Below, one piece after another: positions 25,641 to 37,386 of a stretch of DNA of 64,000 nt. Location: NCBI GenBank assembly GCA_035578905.1, contig JAQJVL010000619.1, positions 258,501-322,500 of the forward strand, in the 5' to 3' direction. The notes below the pieces were generated by a model. It made no database searches. It saw only the letters and a program-made list of their open reading frames with translations, and had not been told where the DNA came from. How positions within the stretch are numbered: position 1 is the first letter of the stretch; every line of letters starts with the position of its first letter. This DNA is from Stictocephala bisonia. Its lineage: Eukaryota > Arthropoda > Insecta > Hemiptera > Membracidae. The position numbers and the translations under genes are program-made.

Positions 25641-26360
25641 AGATGTCCTGTCCCTTCTAATTTGTGACAGTACAGCAACAAGATTTTTGCTCGTTTAGAA
25701 CTACTCAGGGGGTACGTACATCTTTAAAGATTTGCTGTGGACGGGAACAACATCATCATTGGCTGATTGATGTCCAACTTAATAGAGCCATGAGAGCTAT
25801 TAGTGGTACTCTCATGGAAACTCCACAACCTTGGCTACTGGTATGTGCAATATAGCTCCTCCAGAGATAAGACGTCAGGAGGCACTACTTAATTAAGAAT
25901 TCATTAAGATCTTGAATGCCTTGCACCTCCCCATTACCCAGGATCTCCCTCGTCAGAACGGTTGCTTAAAATCTCGAAACCCACCTCTACGTACTGCTTC
26001 CCAGTTAAGCAATACAAATTTTTCGCCCAATACTAGCTGTGCCGTAGCATGTAACAGTTTTGATGGACGAAATAAGTTCCTTATTTACGCTCCATCAATA
26101 CCTGTAGGTGGAATGAACCTCCCTCGTAGGGAATGGACACTTTTGAATTGGTTCCGAACTGGCATGAGTAACTACTGGAAGTATAAATGGGGATTGACAC
26201 TAGATTAATCATGTGATTGTGAGGAGTATATCCAAACAATGGATTACAATAGTTACAGAGTGTCCCCAGCGGTATTTTACAGAGGGATTGGCTAGTATAA
26301 ACAGGATAAGTGAGACAGGTCGTAAATGGCTCGATGGATTGGATCTAGCTTTGTGACAGG
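25641..26360 (+). pseudogene. LINE ORF2 C-terminal remnant (Jockey-type)
   Basis: The frame at 25664-25855 reads IDVQLNRAMRAISGTLMETP; it then hits a stop and continues with out-of-frame RRQEALL-like codons. The frame at 25912-26208 ends LPRREWTLLNWFRTGM followed by KWGLTLD, stop, then a degraded CDCEEYIQT. These are the post-RT 'VQLN.AMR.ISGTL..TP.PWLPVL' and 'LPR..W..LNR.RTG...KWG...CDCG' segments of Jockey-like ORF2 proteins widespread in insects. Multiple stops and frameshifts make it dead, and no RT core is present. Confidence 0.72.
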
Positions 26361-27152
26361 AGATCACTTTTATTTTATATTATATATTGCATGACTTTTT
26401 GATCGTAATACAAATATATATCACAGAAAGAAAAAAAATACTAAATGGTAGCAGACAAAAAAAACCCATATGATATATATAAGTTAATACAAAGTGACAA
26501 GAGTGTTTTCTTTATGTTTATTTTTTTTATTTTAATTTCAAAACTATACTACTTCAAACAGAATTGACATACTTTTCCTAAATTAAGCTCTTTGTTTTAA
26601 TCTTAATTTAGTGGTAGGATAATCAATTGCTTGGTCACATTGTAATTCTTACAAAACCAGTAGTTATGATATATATTACTATTATAAAGGTAATACAGCG
26701 ATTGTGAATTTATTTGTATTTGTAATGGTTTAGTGATTATGCTTTTTAAGTTATTGACCTTACTTTGTATTTTCTTACCAATTCTGTTTGTTTGTGTTAA
26801 TAAATAATCGATTTAGTGTTTTGATAATCCCTTGACTTGTCGTAGCAAAATAATAGCTTTAATTAATGTAAAAGCGAGTGATCACTGATCAGTAAACTGC
26901 GGCCTAAAGTACGCAAATGAATAAATTGTAAAAATTTGACGCCTAACAACAATACAATTAAATAAATAAACAATATTAAAGTAAAAATATTTTAAAGCTG
27001 CCATTGAAAGGTCAAAGTCCTTATGAGAAAGGGTTCATAAAAACTAGGTTTCAAAGCCGGTGTTAGGAGGTTACAGAAGAATTGTTCCACTGTGGAGTCG
27101 TAGCGAGGTGTGGAATGCTCAATGCTCGCAGTGTGCGCTAGAAGTGAAAACT
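26361..27152. other. AT-rich intergenic DNA, nothing recognised
   Basis: No coding, RNA or terminal-repeat structure was found on either strand. Confidence 0.4.
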
Positions 27153-27426
27153 TCATCTGAGTTCAGGCAAGTCTTTCTTCAGGAAAAACTGGTCTTCTAT
27201 CAACGGTTGCTCCTCGATCAACGGTCTTAGCATAAAACTTTTCTGGGGACATTCGAAATAATGAAAGAATTTTCGTTTGTCCTCTAATGAATCCGGAAAA
27301 AGATGATGGAACTCCCCGTATGTGTCCCTCTTTTCGTTTATTGAATGAACCCACATCTGCCTCTCCCTCTTCTGATTCCTTTAGATAAAATAAAAACAAA
27401 TACTCATCTTTAGAACTGCTCATCTT
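27153..27426 (-). pseudogene. PIF/Harbinger transposase N-terminal fragment
   Basis: On the - strand one frame reads WVHSINEKRDTYGEFHHLFP and then DKRKFFHYF; a neighbouring frame reads FRMSPEKFY. These match the HARBI1-type start 'WV..I...R...GEFH.L...L..D...F..YFRMSP..F' of Harbinger transposases. A frameshift near 27240-27260 separates the two readings. The DDE catalytic part is absent and no Harbinger termini were identified. Confidence 0.65.
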
Positions 27427-27479
27427 AACAACAACTAAACACCTGCTCAGAACAGTGTCAGAATACAGAATGGTGGTTG

Positions 27480-29345
27480 GCGGTGGCAGTCATGAGGAGA
27501 GAAAACAGCGTTTCACAAAACAAAAAAAGATTTGAATTGCAATCATCCACAGCGTATTTATTATAGAAAGTTAAAAGGTGAGTTAAAAAAATTATTAGGA
27601 AAGATAAATCGGAAGCTATTCTGAAGAAAATTGATTGTTCTTCTAACAAAAATAAATCTATTTGGCAGATCATAAATGACCAAAGAAATATTAAGTTGAA
27701 TCATGTACCCACATTCTCTTTGGTGGATGAAGATGGAAAGAAAATAACAGAACCCCTGGCAGTGGCAGAAACCTTTAATGCTTTCTTTTCTAATTTGGGT
27801 CATTGTTCTAATAAAAATGAAACTTACTTTCAACCTGCATTTTCTCCAAATCACTACTTTAAATCTTTTTTTTTGTCACCAACATCTGATGATGAAGTAA
27901 AAAATGTAATCTCTTCACTCAAACCCAAGTACTCTTCTGGTCCAGATGAGATCTACTAGATTGTTGAAAAGTGTCAGTCATCTAATATCTGAGCCATTAT
28001 CTCTATTAATTAATTTTTCATTTCAGACAGGCGTGTTTCCTACAGTTTTAAAGAGCTCCATTGTTAAGCCCTTACACAAGAAAGGTCCAAAAGATATATG
28101 CGGTAACTATAGACCAATTGCTCGTCTTCAACTATATCTAAAGTAATAGAGAGAATATTTTTAAATAGGCTTTTATTCTCCATTGAGGCAAACCAGCTGT
28201 TATCTACTTTCCAATTTGGGTTTACCAAGGGTAAGTCAACTGCAGATGCCATCTATCACTTTGTTTCCTCTATTGTAAAATCTCTGGACCAAGGAAATCC
28301 TTGCGTAGGAATCTCCTTTGACTTAACAAAAGCTTTTGACCTCATTGACCATGATATCCTTCTAAACAAACTTTACATTTTAGGTATTAGAGGTGTGGGT
28401 CATTCATGGATTTCCTCCTACCTAAAAGATAGAGGACAGGTTGTCAGCGTTCCATTTGTTGATCCCTATGGATGTCAAGGTTGTGTTAAATCCTCTACAG
28501 TTAAAATTACTAAGAGAGTTCCCCAGGGCTCTGTCCTGGGTCCGATTCTTTTCTTGGTTTTCATAAATGACTTACCTTTAAGCCTCAAAGCCGCAAATCC
28601 ATACCTTTTTGCAGATGACACCTCCCTTTCTCTTAGTAATGAAAATCGTGCTGATCTAGAAATGAAAGTTTACACTGAAACCAGCTCCTTGCAGTGGTTC
28701 TTTAAGAATAAATTAAGTGTAAATACTGGAAAAACAAATATCACTGAATTTAGAATTAGTAATCCCACTTCCACTAATAAGAATATATCAAACTACATGA
28801 TTGGTGATACAATTACTGACCCAGTTACTCAATTCAAATTTTTGGGTGTCATTATTGATGAGAATTAAAAGTTTGACATTCACATTGATACCGTGTTTAA
28901 GATCAGTACAGGAATTTACATTTTAAAGAGCCTTTCGAAAATTGTTAAGTTAGACGTTCTTTTAGCTTCCTATTATGGTGTAATTTATCCATTTCTTCAT
29001 TACGCCGGTTCCTTGTAGGGTCATGAGAATGAAAGAACAAAATTTTTATTTAAACAACAAAAACGTGCAGTTAGAGTAATTTTTAAAAAACCAACTACTT
29101 CTTCATGCAGATCTCTCTTTATAAACAATAAAATTTTAACTTTTCCTTGTATTTATATTTATGCAGACCTTGTTTTTGTTCATAAAAATTTTAAATAATA
29201 AGAGTTAAATAATAGAACGTGTTATTCACTTAGAGAAAATAACAATTTAAAAATTCCACGCCACAGAACAAGTTTTTTTAAAAATAATCTACTATACAAT
29301 GGTCCATGGTATTTGTTGTTATTTAGAGAGGTTTTTAATTATTGA
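27480..29345 (+). pseudogene. Broken Jockey/CR1-group LINE ORF2
   Basis: Reading along the + strand with frameshifts near 27950 and 28125: IWQIINDQRN, ETFNAFFSNLG (RT finger region), FPTVLKSSIVKPLHKKG, CGNYRPIA, STFQFGFTKGKSTADA, GISFDLTKAFDLIDHD (motif A), KRVPQGSVLGPILFLVFIND (motif B), YLFADDTSLS (FADD active site intact), FKFLGVIID, a stop, then the thumb and C-terminal segment FLFKQQKRAVRVIF up to about 29190. The RT catalytic boxes are intact, but stops and frameshifts (about 27959, 28146, 28868) inactivate the ORF. The endonuclease domain is missing, consistent with 5' truncation. It lies upstream of HERC1. Confidence 0.88.
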
Positions 29346-32123
29346 AGGTCAATATTATTATGCCTTTTCACTCTCCGCCCTCACAGCGATTGAAACTTCG
29401 CTGTTTGTAGGTAGGTCGTTTAACAACCACGACCGTAACACTACTGCTCCAAAACAATTAAATCAAATTTAGACAAAAGATGAGGATAGAATTTTATAAT
29501 TATAAAGTCTCATTCATAATTTAGAAAACAGGGCGCACCGAATTGGTGTTTGTGAAAACGGATATTAGTAGAATCTACTTCCGTGCCCAATTGGTAATTC
29601 CTCATTGGATTACTCATTTACCGTTGTCATGTAGTGGCTCATTGCCCAACTACATCTGAAGAGACTAGAATAAAGTCGAAACAACAGTATACACACTTCT
29701 ACTCTGAAAGATGGGTTGGTCGTATTTCACTTAGCGCAGGCTCAATCAATTTAGAATTTCCATGCCGTTGCAATAGACCGTCAACACACGAGTCGTAACG
29801 TGCGACAGCTCTAATGCTCAGAGAGGTTGGAGTCTGGTTATTAAATTTTAATTAATTGGAGAATTGGCATAGGGTAAAACCCTCACCAACATTTGAAAAA
29901 GAATAAACCTGTAAATAGCGCTAGTGATATCCCCTCAACAATTACGCGTATCCGGGTTAAGTGACCACAATAATATACAATGGTGTAACCCTATTCAATT
30001 CATTCCCACCATCACTTAAAGTTGAAAAAAATCGTGTTTTGTTTGGAAGGGGGGTCATGAAAATACTGCAGAAAGAAGCTTTCTACAGTGTTAAAGATTA
30101 TGTTTCGTTTACTAAAACTATGTAGTTATACAGCTGTAAGGAATGTATTACATTTATGACGCTATTGTACAATGTATTTATTGTAAAAAATAAAGATATT
30201 TGAGTTCAGTGTGAGACCTCCAATGGAACTTCTACGTGTTGCACTTCCTGCGTGCGATGAGCTTTACTTGGCATCGTTAATCATTAGTCTGTTTGGTTAC
30301 TGTCGTCCAGTAAAGAAATATCTTGTTATTGTTGTATTTTATAGAATACTATTTCTGTAGTTTAATACGTTATTTTGGATTTCCTAGTAACTTACTATAA
30401 TTTTCCATTAGGCCTACTTTAATTTACTATGATTCGTATTCCATTTCTGGATCAATACAGATTTTGAGAGTACAAAAGGCTAAAGTTTAGGCCAATTATA
30501 ATTTATGGTAACATAAACAACAATCAATCTGATTATAGCGCCAGTTGTTTGCTATCTCAACGCTAGGTTCGCTAACATCGCCTGATTGCAAATAAAACGA
30601 CTGTATATTTATGTATGTATGTTTAATTTATACTGTGGTAACACACTGAAATGAAATGTATATTCAAAAACGATGCAATAAGTATTTGGAGACGACATTA
30701 TCTTGCCAGAGAAAATATTGGACTCATCCTGTCACTTCCAATAGAAAATAAAAAAGACATGTTCTTCAAACACCTTTCAAGAACATTCAATGTTTTTTAA
30801 ACACAAAAAAGTCTCTTGGTTCATTCTTTCAGCATCATAAATACACGGATTGTTCTGGTTCAATCCATACCTATTTCCAAACAATACAACTGTTGACATA
30901 ATTTGCAATATGTTTCCAAGAGTGTGACCGGGTGGGTACACAAAGCTTTATTCTTTGGCCTGTGGGTGGGTACTAAAGTGAATTTATGTTCAAGAAATGG
31001 ACTCTGTAGCATCGGTGTGCAAGCAATCTTGAGAACGCGCCTTGCTAAATGGTGGAAAACAAACACAGTTTGCCAGCCAAACTCTTTTTTTTTTAGCTGT
31101 TGAAAAGCATTCACATTTTTACAGCTAGTTTTAAAATATGCCTAACGTGTAAACAAAAAATACAAAAACAAAAGTACAAAAAACAGCGTGACCATTGACA
31201 ATTATTCGGCATAATAATACAAAATTAGTTGCTAGCCCACAGGGCTAATCTTTTAAGGGGTAATTGATAAAATTGTACGTCATAAACGTTCACATCAAGG
31301 TTTTACAGGGAAACCAATGAGTTACTAATCCAAGCATACTGCCAAAATGTCAATAGGTTCCATAGGAAGTTTGACTCTTTCCATTTGTTTGAAACCAGTT
31401 CGTATTGTTAATTTTCAATACAAATCACTATCTTTATTTTTTTTTTTAGTTATTTTATATCTTGTTGTAAATTATGTGTAATATCTGAATAACTGTAGTG
31501 AAAATGCACATATTAAGGTGACAGAGGTGGTTTTACTGCTTATTTATTATTTTTTTTTTTAACAAAGAGGACTGGTTTATAAAAAAAGTAGTATGTGAAG
31601 CAACATGAAACAAATTTAGAATACTTTTCATTAACTAGTTTCATTGGATAAAACAGTATGAAATGTTAAATTGGGCGAATTAAAATTTCTCTTCAGATAA
31701 TAAAAAATGTATTTGGTACAATAAATTATACTAAAGACAACCAAAGTGGAAAATTAGGGAAACGGTTTGCATAGACCCTAATAAAATTTTGAATTGTCTA
31801 TGTATTAGGGTTTGCATTTTCGTACACTTCACTGAAGGAAGAAGGAACTTTTATCATCAGCATCAGATGGAGATGTCGCTGTCTGACTGAATTTTGTTAA
31901 CTGTAGCTCTGTCTATAACCTAGTTCACCCAGATTGTATCTGAAAGAGTTGTTATTTGTACATTTTATTTATCTGATTATAATAATAGTGATCGTTATTT
32001 TTCTCTCAGCACTGTCTGTATGATAACCATTAGATATAATGCTGGGATTTTCAACTGATCCAGTACAATTTTAGCAGTAGGGTATAACATCCCTAAGTCC
32101 TCCAGTTTGTATTTATAACCAAT
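29346..32123. other. Intergenic DNA upstream of HERC1; likely contains its promoter and 5'UTR
   Basis: No recognisable gene. A stop-free frame at 30860-31114 (-) and a readable stretch at about 30655-30805 (+) resemble nothing I can name. The HERC1 5'UTR should lie directly upstream of 32124; the reading frame is closed by TAA at 32094-32096. No core promoter motif could be called with confidence. Confidence 0.4.
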
Positions 32124-32261
32124 ATGAATAACATAAATTTCCTTACTATGAAACCTAGATGGCAAGAACATTTTAATAGTGTGTGGGCATGTGAAAGAAG
32201 TGAAAATATTGCTGCAAGAGATGGGGTTCAAACACTATATGACAGATTAGTTGCCAATAAG
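32124..32261 (+). CDS. HERC1: HERC1-type E3 ubiquitin ligase, first coding exon
   Basis: 46 codons from the first in-frame ATG after a TAA, ending at the donor AATAAG/gtattg in phase 0. It encodes a leader, then KPRWQEHFNSVWACERSENI and AARDGVQTLYDRLVANK. Residue for residue this follows the N-terminus of vertebrate HERC1, where a W-L-E-H-L-N-S-S-W block precedes an 'IATREGV..LY..LV.NK' block, and the exon ends at the same point. A second in-frame ATG at 32148 would give 38 codons; I chose 32124 because its length matches the vertebrate start. HERC1 is a very large cytoplasmic/Golgi-associated protein with two RCC1-like domains and a C-terminal HECT ubiquitin ligase. The next exon is 9.6 kb away. 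Confidence 0.86.
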
Positions 32262-32837
32262 GTATTGATTATCTTATTTAATGTTTAACTCTAGTTAAAC
32301 ACACAGACCCACTGGCAGAGTTGGAATATCTGCACTGGAAATGAGCTCCTGCAGTGGCACTGTGCAGATATCCGCACTTGATAAACAACCTTAAACACCT
32401 GTTATTATACTTCACACCTAATATGCTACAATTAGTTCTCAAACTGCCCATTAGATTATCCCATACAGCCAGGTTAATTTTTGCACATTTGCAGACATTT
32501 TTTTAAATTCATAAAAAATAGTAAAATGGCATTGTTCAAAACCAGTCATATTCCATGTCAATAAAATAATATAACCACCTACCATTGGCAATAAGACAGG
32601 AAAATGAGATTAAAAAATGTAAGAACTTAGTTAAGGCATTGCTTATAGATGCCTCAACTCTTCTAAAATTTTATAGTTTAGAAGAAAATTTTGTTTCTAA
32701 GTTGTAAGTTAGATGTTCTTTGTATTCTATGATGATTGTTATGCATTTAAAAAAAATGTTTGCAACAATAAACTCTGACTATGTATAACTCAGAGTTTTA
32801 TTTGGTATTATTTTACTCATAATAAGCAAGACTATCA

Positions 32838-33905
32838 TTGCAGCAAGGAAAACTTGTCCAGTATGCAGACGATACAACACTATGCTTTAGTGCAAAATCG
32901 TCATTGCTTTTGGAACAATACGTTTTTATGGAACTGAATCAATGCATCCAAAATTTTGCCAACATCAATCTGAAAACAAACGTTTTGAAATCAAGTTTTT
33001 TAAATTTTGCTTTGCGTCCTTCTGACACCTATTGGTACCCTAGTGTGATGTTAGAAGACACCATGCTTGAGGAAGTATACACATCAAAATTCCTTGGAAT
33101 ACACCTTGATTGGGGGTTGACATGGAATTGTCATATTGATGCTGTATACGTGCTAAATTATCATCAGGCATTTTTGTCCTGAGATCCCTAGCTAAATACT
33201 GCCCTACTCAGATACTGATGATGGCATATTATGGCTTGATGTATCCCCCACCTTGTCTATGGAGTTGTGCTATGGGGAGCAGGATCAAAGAATCAATTGT
33301 TAAAAGTGTTTAGACTACAAAAAGAGGCAATCCGCCTTGTTGCTAAAATTGGATACAGAGATTCCTGCAAGCCCTTTTTTAAGGAACTCAACATTCTAAC
33401 ATTCCCTAGCCTCTATATTTTTGAAACGACACTGTTTAATAATAATAAAGCACTAGTTCGGGGGCGAGACATGCATGAATAAGACGTGCGAGACAAGAAG
33501 CAGGGATAACTACAGGACTGGGATGCATAGAACAGTAACTTATGAACACTTGCCTACAGAGGTAGGTGTTCAATTAATCAACAAACTGCCCAACACAATA
33601 AAATAAGCCACAACGCCCAAAGCGCTCAAAACTTGCCTAAAAGGCTTTTTAGCCTCATATGCTTTTTATAGTGTAGACAAATTTATGGCGAATAATTGGG
33701 AGACCTTAGAACCGGTGACTCACACCGTTTCTGAAGGTGGGAATGATTTGCAAGATTAAGTGTGGGATGTTAGAGTGACCGTCATTGTATGTTTGAAAGA
33801 GAATTTTGTGGGGCGAGTGTGACCAAATTTTATAAATATAAAATGATGGTGTTTGCAATGCAATGTATTTGTATACTGCAATGAATAAATTGATTTGATT
33901 TGATC
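32838..33905 (+). pseudogene. 5'-truncated LINE ORF2 (RT palm to 3' tail)
   Basis: Begins inside the RT with LVQYADDTTLCFS, then SKFLGIHLDWGLTW, then in another frame VYGVVLWGAGSKNQL, FRLQKEAIRLVAKIGYRDSC and KPFFKELNILTFPSLYI. This is the standard thumb/C-terminal order of Jockey/CR1-group ORF2. At least three stops or frameshifts (33180, 33480) break it. The 3' end is AATGAATAAATTGATTTGATTTGAT at about 33880-33904, a short TTGAT-type tail like those of related LINEs. It lies in HERC1 intron 1, same strand. Confidence 0.85.
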
Positions 33906-34278
33906 TTATAAACATTAATAAATTAGGCCTACACTTAAATTGAAAATAAAAATTTGTATGTAACTTGAACCTTTGGAAATATTATTTAATCATAAAATAG
34001 GGGGGGGGGGTTACTTGGAAAACAATATAATGCAGATAAATTCATAATTCCAAAACAGCCAACCAATTACTCTCTGAATCATGGTATGCCAAGACTTCTA
34101 AGGACTGGAGGAGAAGTTTCTGAGATTGACTTCTTTGGAATATCGACACTTTCATTCAAAACAAAAATTCTCCACCTATTAACAAATTAATCCATTATGT
34201 TTCCTTGCACAACCTCATGTACACAAGACAGTACATAACATCCTGGACTTTACAAACACAAACTAATAATCTATTTGT

Positions 34279-34282
34279 TAAT
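34279..34282. repeat. 4-bp target site duplication (TAAT), left
   Basis: TAAT here is matched by TAAT at 37383-37386, directly outside the inverted termini of the 3.1-kb transposon. Confidence 0.75.
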
Positions 34283-35506
34283 GGGTCATTTTCAAATTGT
34301 GGGACAATTTATGTCCTTCACTCAAAGTTTAAGAACTAGAAGTCAAAATCAGTAAATAATTATTTTTTACTAATTAATGTCACTTATACTTTTAAGTCCC
34401 ATGCAAATTTGTAAAATTTGTGGCTTTATATTATTTTAAAATTAATTTTGAAAGTAAAAAATGTCATTTCTGTAACTGTCTTCCACAAGTTCTGTAACGT
34501 TTTGAGTTTATAAAAAAGTACCAAAAAAATTTTATTTGGTAAACAAGTTTTAACGGTGCATGAAATAATAGGAATACTGACTTATGAAACTGTTTGTAAA
34601 CTTCTAAAACATTATTTTGTTATAATAACGATGCTGAAACAGAATGTCCTTCATTTATACCGGCCGTGGACGAGTGATTTGAATTTCCCGCCGCTCATGT
34701 AGACAAATGAATGGAACGTGAAATGGACCGTGCCACACGATCGAGTCTGAGCCATACAATGTGCGGCAACGGTGTTTTGTTGAGGCAATAATATACTTTC
34801 GGCTCTATTTACAGTTTTATAGGTAATTATCATAGAGTACCTTAATCATGTGTCATTCAGGTAACGCAAATTGTAAAGAATTATGATGATTACTTTTTTT
34901 TAAAACTTAGTTCAATGAAAGACTTGTCAAGCCTTATGCACCTAACCTCAAAACGAAATACAGTTGTGCCGTTTTCTTTGTTAAGTCAAATTTGGCAGGT
35001 GAAAACGTCATTTCAGTAACGATCATTTCTGAAACGTTTCATAACATGATTCTTGGTTTCAGAAATGAGGATATATTGCAGTAACGTTACTTAAATGATA
35101 AAATGTTTATTTTATTACTTTAAATATGTATATTCATAATTATTAACAAGATTTAGAGGAAAAAATTAATTTTCATGAAGTATTTTAGTAATAATTTGCA
35201 AAATAGTGGAATTAGGAAACAGATTAAAGTGAAATTTCAAGAAGGAATATAATTTTATATGAGAGCCAATTATTTTTTATAATGAAATTGATACAAATAA
35301 CATATTATTATTTTATTAGGTATTATTTGATCTATTATGAAAAGTATAATCTAATATGTTGCAATTTTTAATTTCTTTTTTCTATTTTCATAAGCACAAA
35401 AAGTTGTTATTAGTTATTTCTTCTACTTCTTTGCAGATTTATTTAACAAGTATAGTTATTAAGTAAATCTTAGGCTTTTCAAGCATTTACTATATACATC
35501 ACATTT

Positions 35507-35509
<3 letters not shown>

Positions 35510-35558
<49 letters not shown>
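35510..35558. repeat. Poly(T) tract, 49 bp
   Basis: Homopolymer run immediately upstream of the transposon ORF. Its length may be an assembly approximation. Confidence 0.9.
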
Positions 35559-35561
<3 letters not shown>

Positions 35562-35582
35562 AGGTAAAGAAAATAATTGAAA

Positions 35583-36368
35583 ATGAGTAAAGTCAAGAAA
35601 AGTAAATTTAAGAAAAAAACTTGTCTCAACAAGGAACAAAAGTATGAACGACAAAAGAAATTAACAGCAGAAAGAGTGAGGAGGTTCCGAGAAAGTATGA
35701 CAGAAGAGCAGTGGGAAGAGAAGAGGAGAAAACAAAGAGAAAGATACAGGAAGAAAAAAGAAGAAAATTTGATCAAGTCAATACATGACCTAACTGAAAG
35801 AGAAAAAAGGAAGAAAAGAAAAACTTGGCGAAAAAATTCTGAGAACTATAGATTGAAGAAGAAGAATGAGCGTGCTATACTGGGAAATACTCCACCGGCA
35901 TCTGATTCAGAAATTACCCATGAAGAAAGAGTAGAAGCCGTTCAAAAAAAAAAGAGGAAGAAAGCTCGTAAAAAGAGATCGATCTAAAGCCTACAAAACA
36001 ATAAAAAAACAAGCTGAGAAAATTGAAGACCTTGAAAGACAACTACAAAAATATAAAAAAAGACTACAACGTAAAGAAAAACATTTGAAATTTCTGGGAT
36101 CACCCTCTCCCAATAGTAAAGTTAAAAATTTAATTGGTAGGGAAAGGGTTTCACCAAATATAAAGAAACGGCTCTTTTTATGTATGTAAAGATGTAAAGG
36201 TGATGTTTTTAAAACATTGTAATGATGAAAAGACTTTATTTTTAGTGGATGAGACTGACGTAGCTTTTGTTCATACTACTCAGATAGTAGCTGTTGTGCC
36301 TCAACCCTCAATTGTCGTAAAGGGGGACAGGTTGTATCACAAATTTAAGCACCCAATGAACGTCTTCT
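35583..36368 (+). pseudogene. Transposon-encoded basic coiled-coil protein, internally deleted and frameshifted
   Basis: From ATG at 35583 an open frame of about 135 codons is extremely Lys/Arg/Glu-rich: KYERQKKLTAERVRRFRESM, EEQWEEKRRKQRERYRKKKE, DLTEREKRKKRKTWRKNSEN. It then has an acidic/proline patch (NTPPASDSEITHEE) and a second basic helix. After a frameshift near 35975 the adjacent frame continues AYKTIKKQAEKIEDLERQLQ, a heptad-like coiled coil, and FLGSPSPNSKVKNLIGRERV. A further piece at about 36220-36368 reads TLFLVDETDVAFVHTTQIVA and ends MNVF, stop, like a C-terminal tail. From memory, basic proteins with this N-terminal layout are abundant as unannotated multicopy genes in Hemiptera. 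The gap between the N- and C-terminal pieces suggests an internal deletion, so this copy is probably non-autonomous. No DDE residues can be placed. Confidence 0.65.
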
Positions 36369-37386
36369 GAATTGTAAACTTTCATTTTGGAGAGCATTCA
36401 TTATCTTTTTTGTAATATCACAAAAATATATGGTACTAAGTAACGTTCTACCTATACTCTAATAGGCCTAGTTTCATAGGCACTGAAACACAAAATATAG
36501 CATAAAAAGTAATTAATGTATATTAACTTGTAGGCTTTCATTTTGAGAAAGCATTAATGATCTTTTTTTACAAGTAAAAAAGATAACAAGAACTATGTAA
36601 TGTTCTATATGTACTCTACAGAGGCCTAGTTTCATAAACAGGCACAGAAAGACAACATATAGCCTAACTTTTAGGATTATTGTGTTTAGTTTACCTGAAA
36701 ATAGGTTTGATTTACATAAATTTATTCTTATTTTATTAGGTTAATTTTGTCATAGCTTTAAGAGAATATTTTTTGTAATTTCTGTAATTGTATCATCATT
36801 TCTGTAACTGTACTGCAACAGTTTGTCATTTCTGTAACGTTTTATCATTCAGGTAACGCTTACAAAAAGTTTTTTTAAACTAAAATTTATCACTATTCTA
36901 AGTTTTTAACTTTTAAAAATGATACTAATTACATATAGACATAATGTCGAGAAAGTGCAGACAACATCCTTTTTTTTTCCTACAATTAAATTTGAAGTAA
37001 AGGTGTGTAAAGCACAACTTATTTTCTAGCTGCTCAGATTAAATTTTTTTATATACATTCAGAAATAAATATAACATAATAAAATATAATACTATTGAAA
37101 CAATCAATGAATTTAATGTTTCAAAATAAAATTAAAAGTAATGAAAAAATTTTTATATGATTTCAGAGCTTTTCTAAAAGCGTTACAGAAATGACAAAAT
37201 AGTGTGTCTAGGAATGTTAAAATTGTTGAAATAATTAAATAAATAATTTTTCAGCTCAGCCAAAAAAGGAAAGTGATTGTTAAATAATAGTTAAACTAAT
37301 AGATATAATATTGAATTATTTACAAAAACAATTTTTTTTTTCTTTCCACTCCTCAATTTATCCCACAATATGAAAATGACCCTAAT

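Larger units (their letters stand above)
34283..37382 (+). mobile_element. 3.1-kb DNA transposon, superfamily unassigned
   Basis: The inverted termini start GGGTCATTTTCAAATTGTGG (left) and GGGTCATTTTCATATTGTGG (right, - strand), with similarity continuing to about 26 bp. Both ends are bordered by TAAT. Inside each end a subterminal motif close to TCATTTCTGTAACG recurs: left at about 34464, 34489, 34852, 35008, 35023 and 35075; right at about 36776, 36796, 36825, 36844 and, inverted, 37179-37193. Arrays like this are typical transposase-binding sites. The interior carries a decayed ORF (35583-36368) preceded by a 49-bp poly(T) run (35510-35558). The TIR/TSD combination is not one I can assign to a named superfamily. 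Confidence 0.85.

Noticed and set aside
30860..31114. 84-codon frame on the - strand
   Set aside because: No recognisable domain and the opposite strand is also open; insufficient support for a gene.
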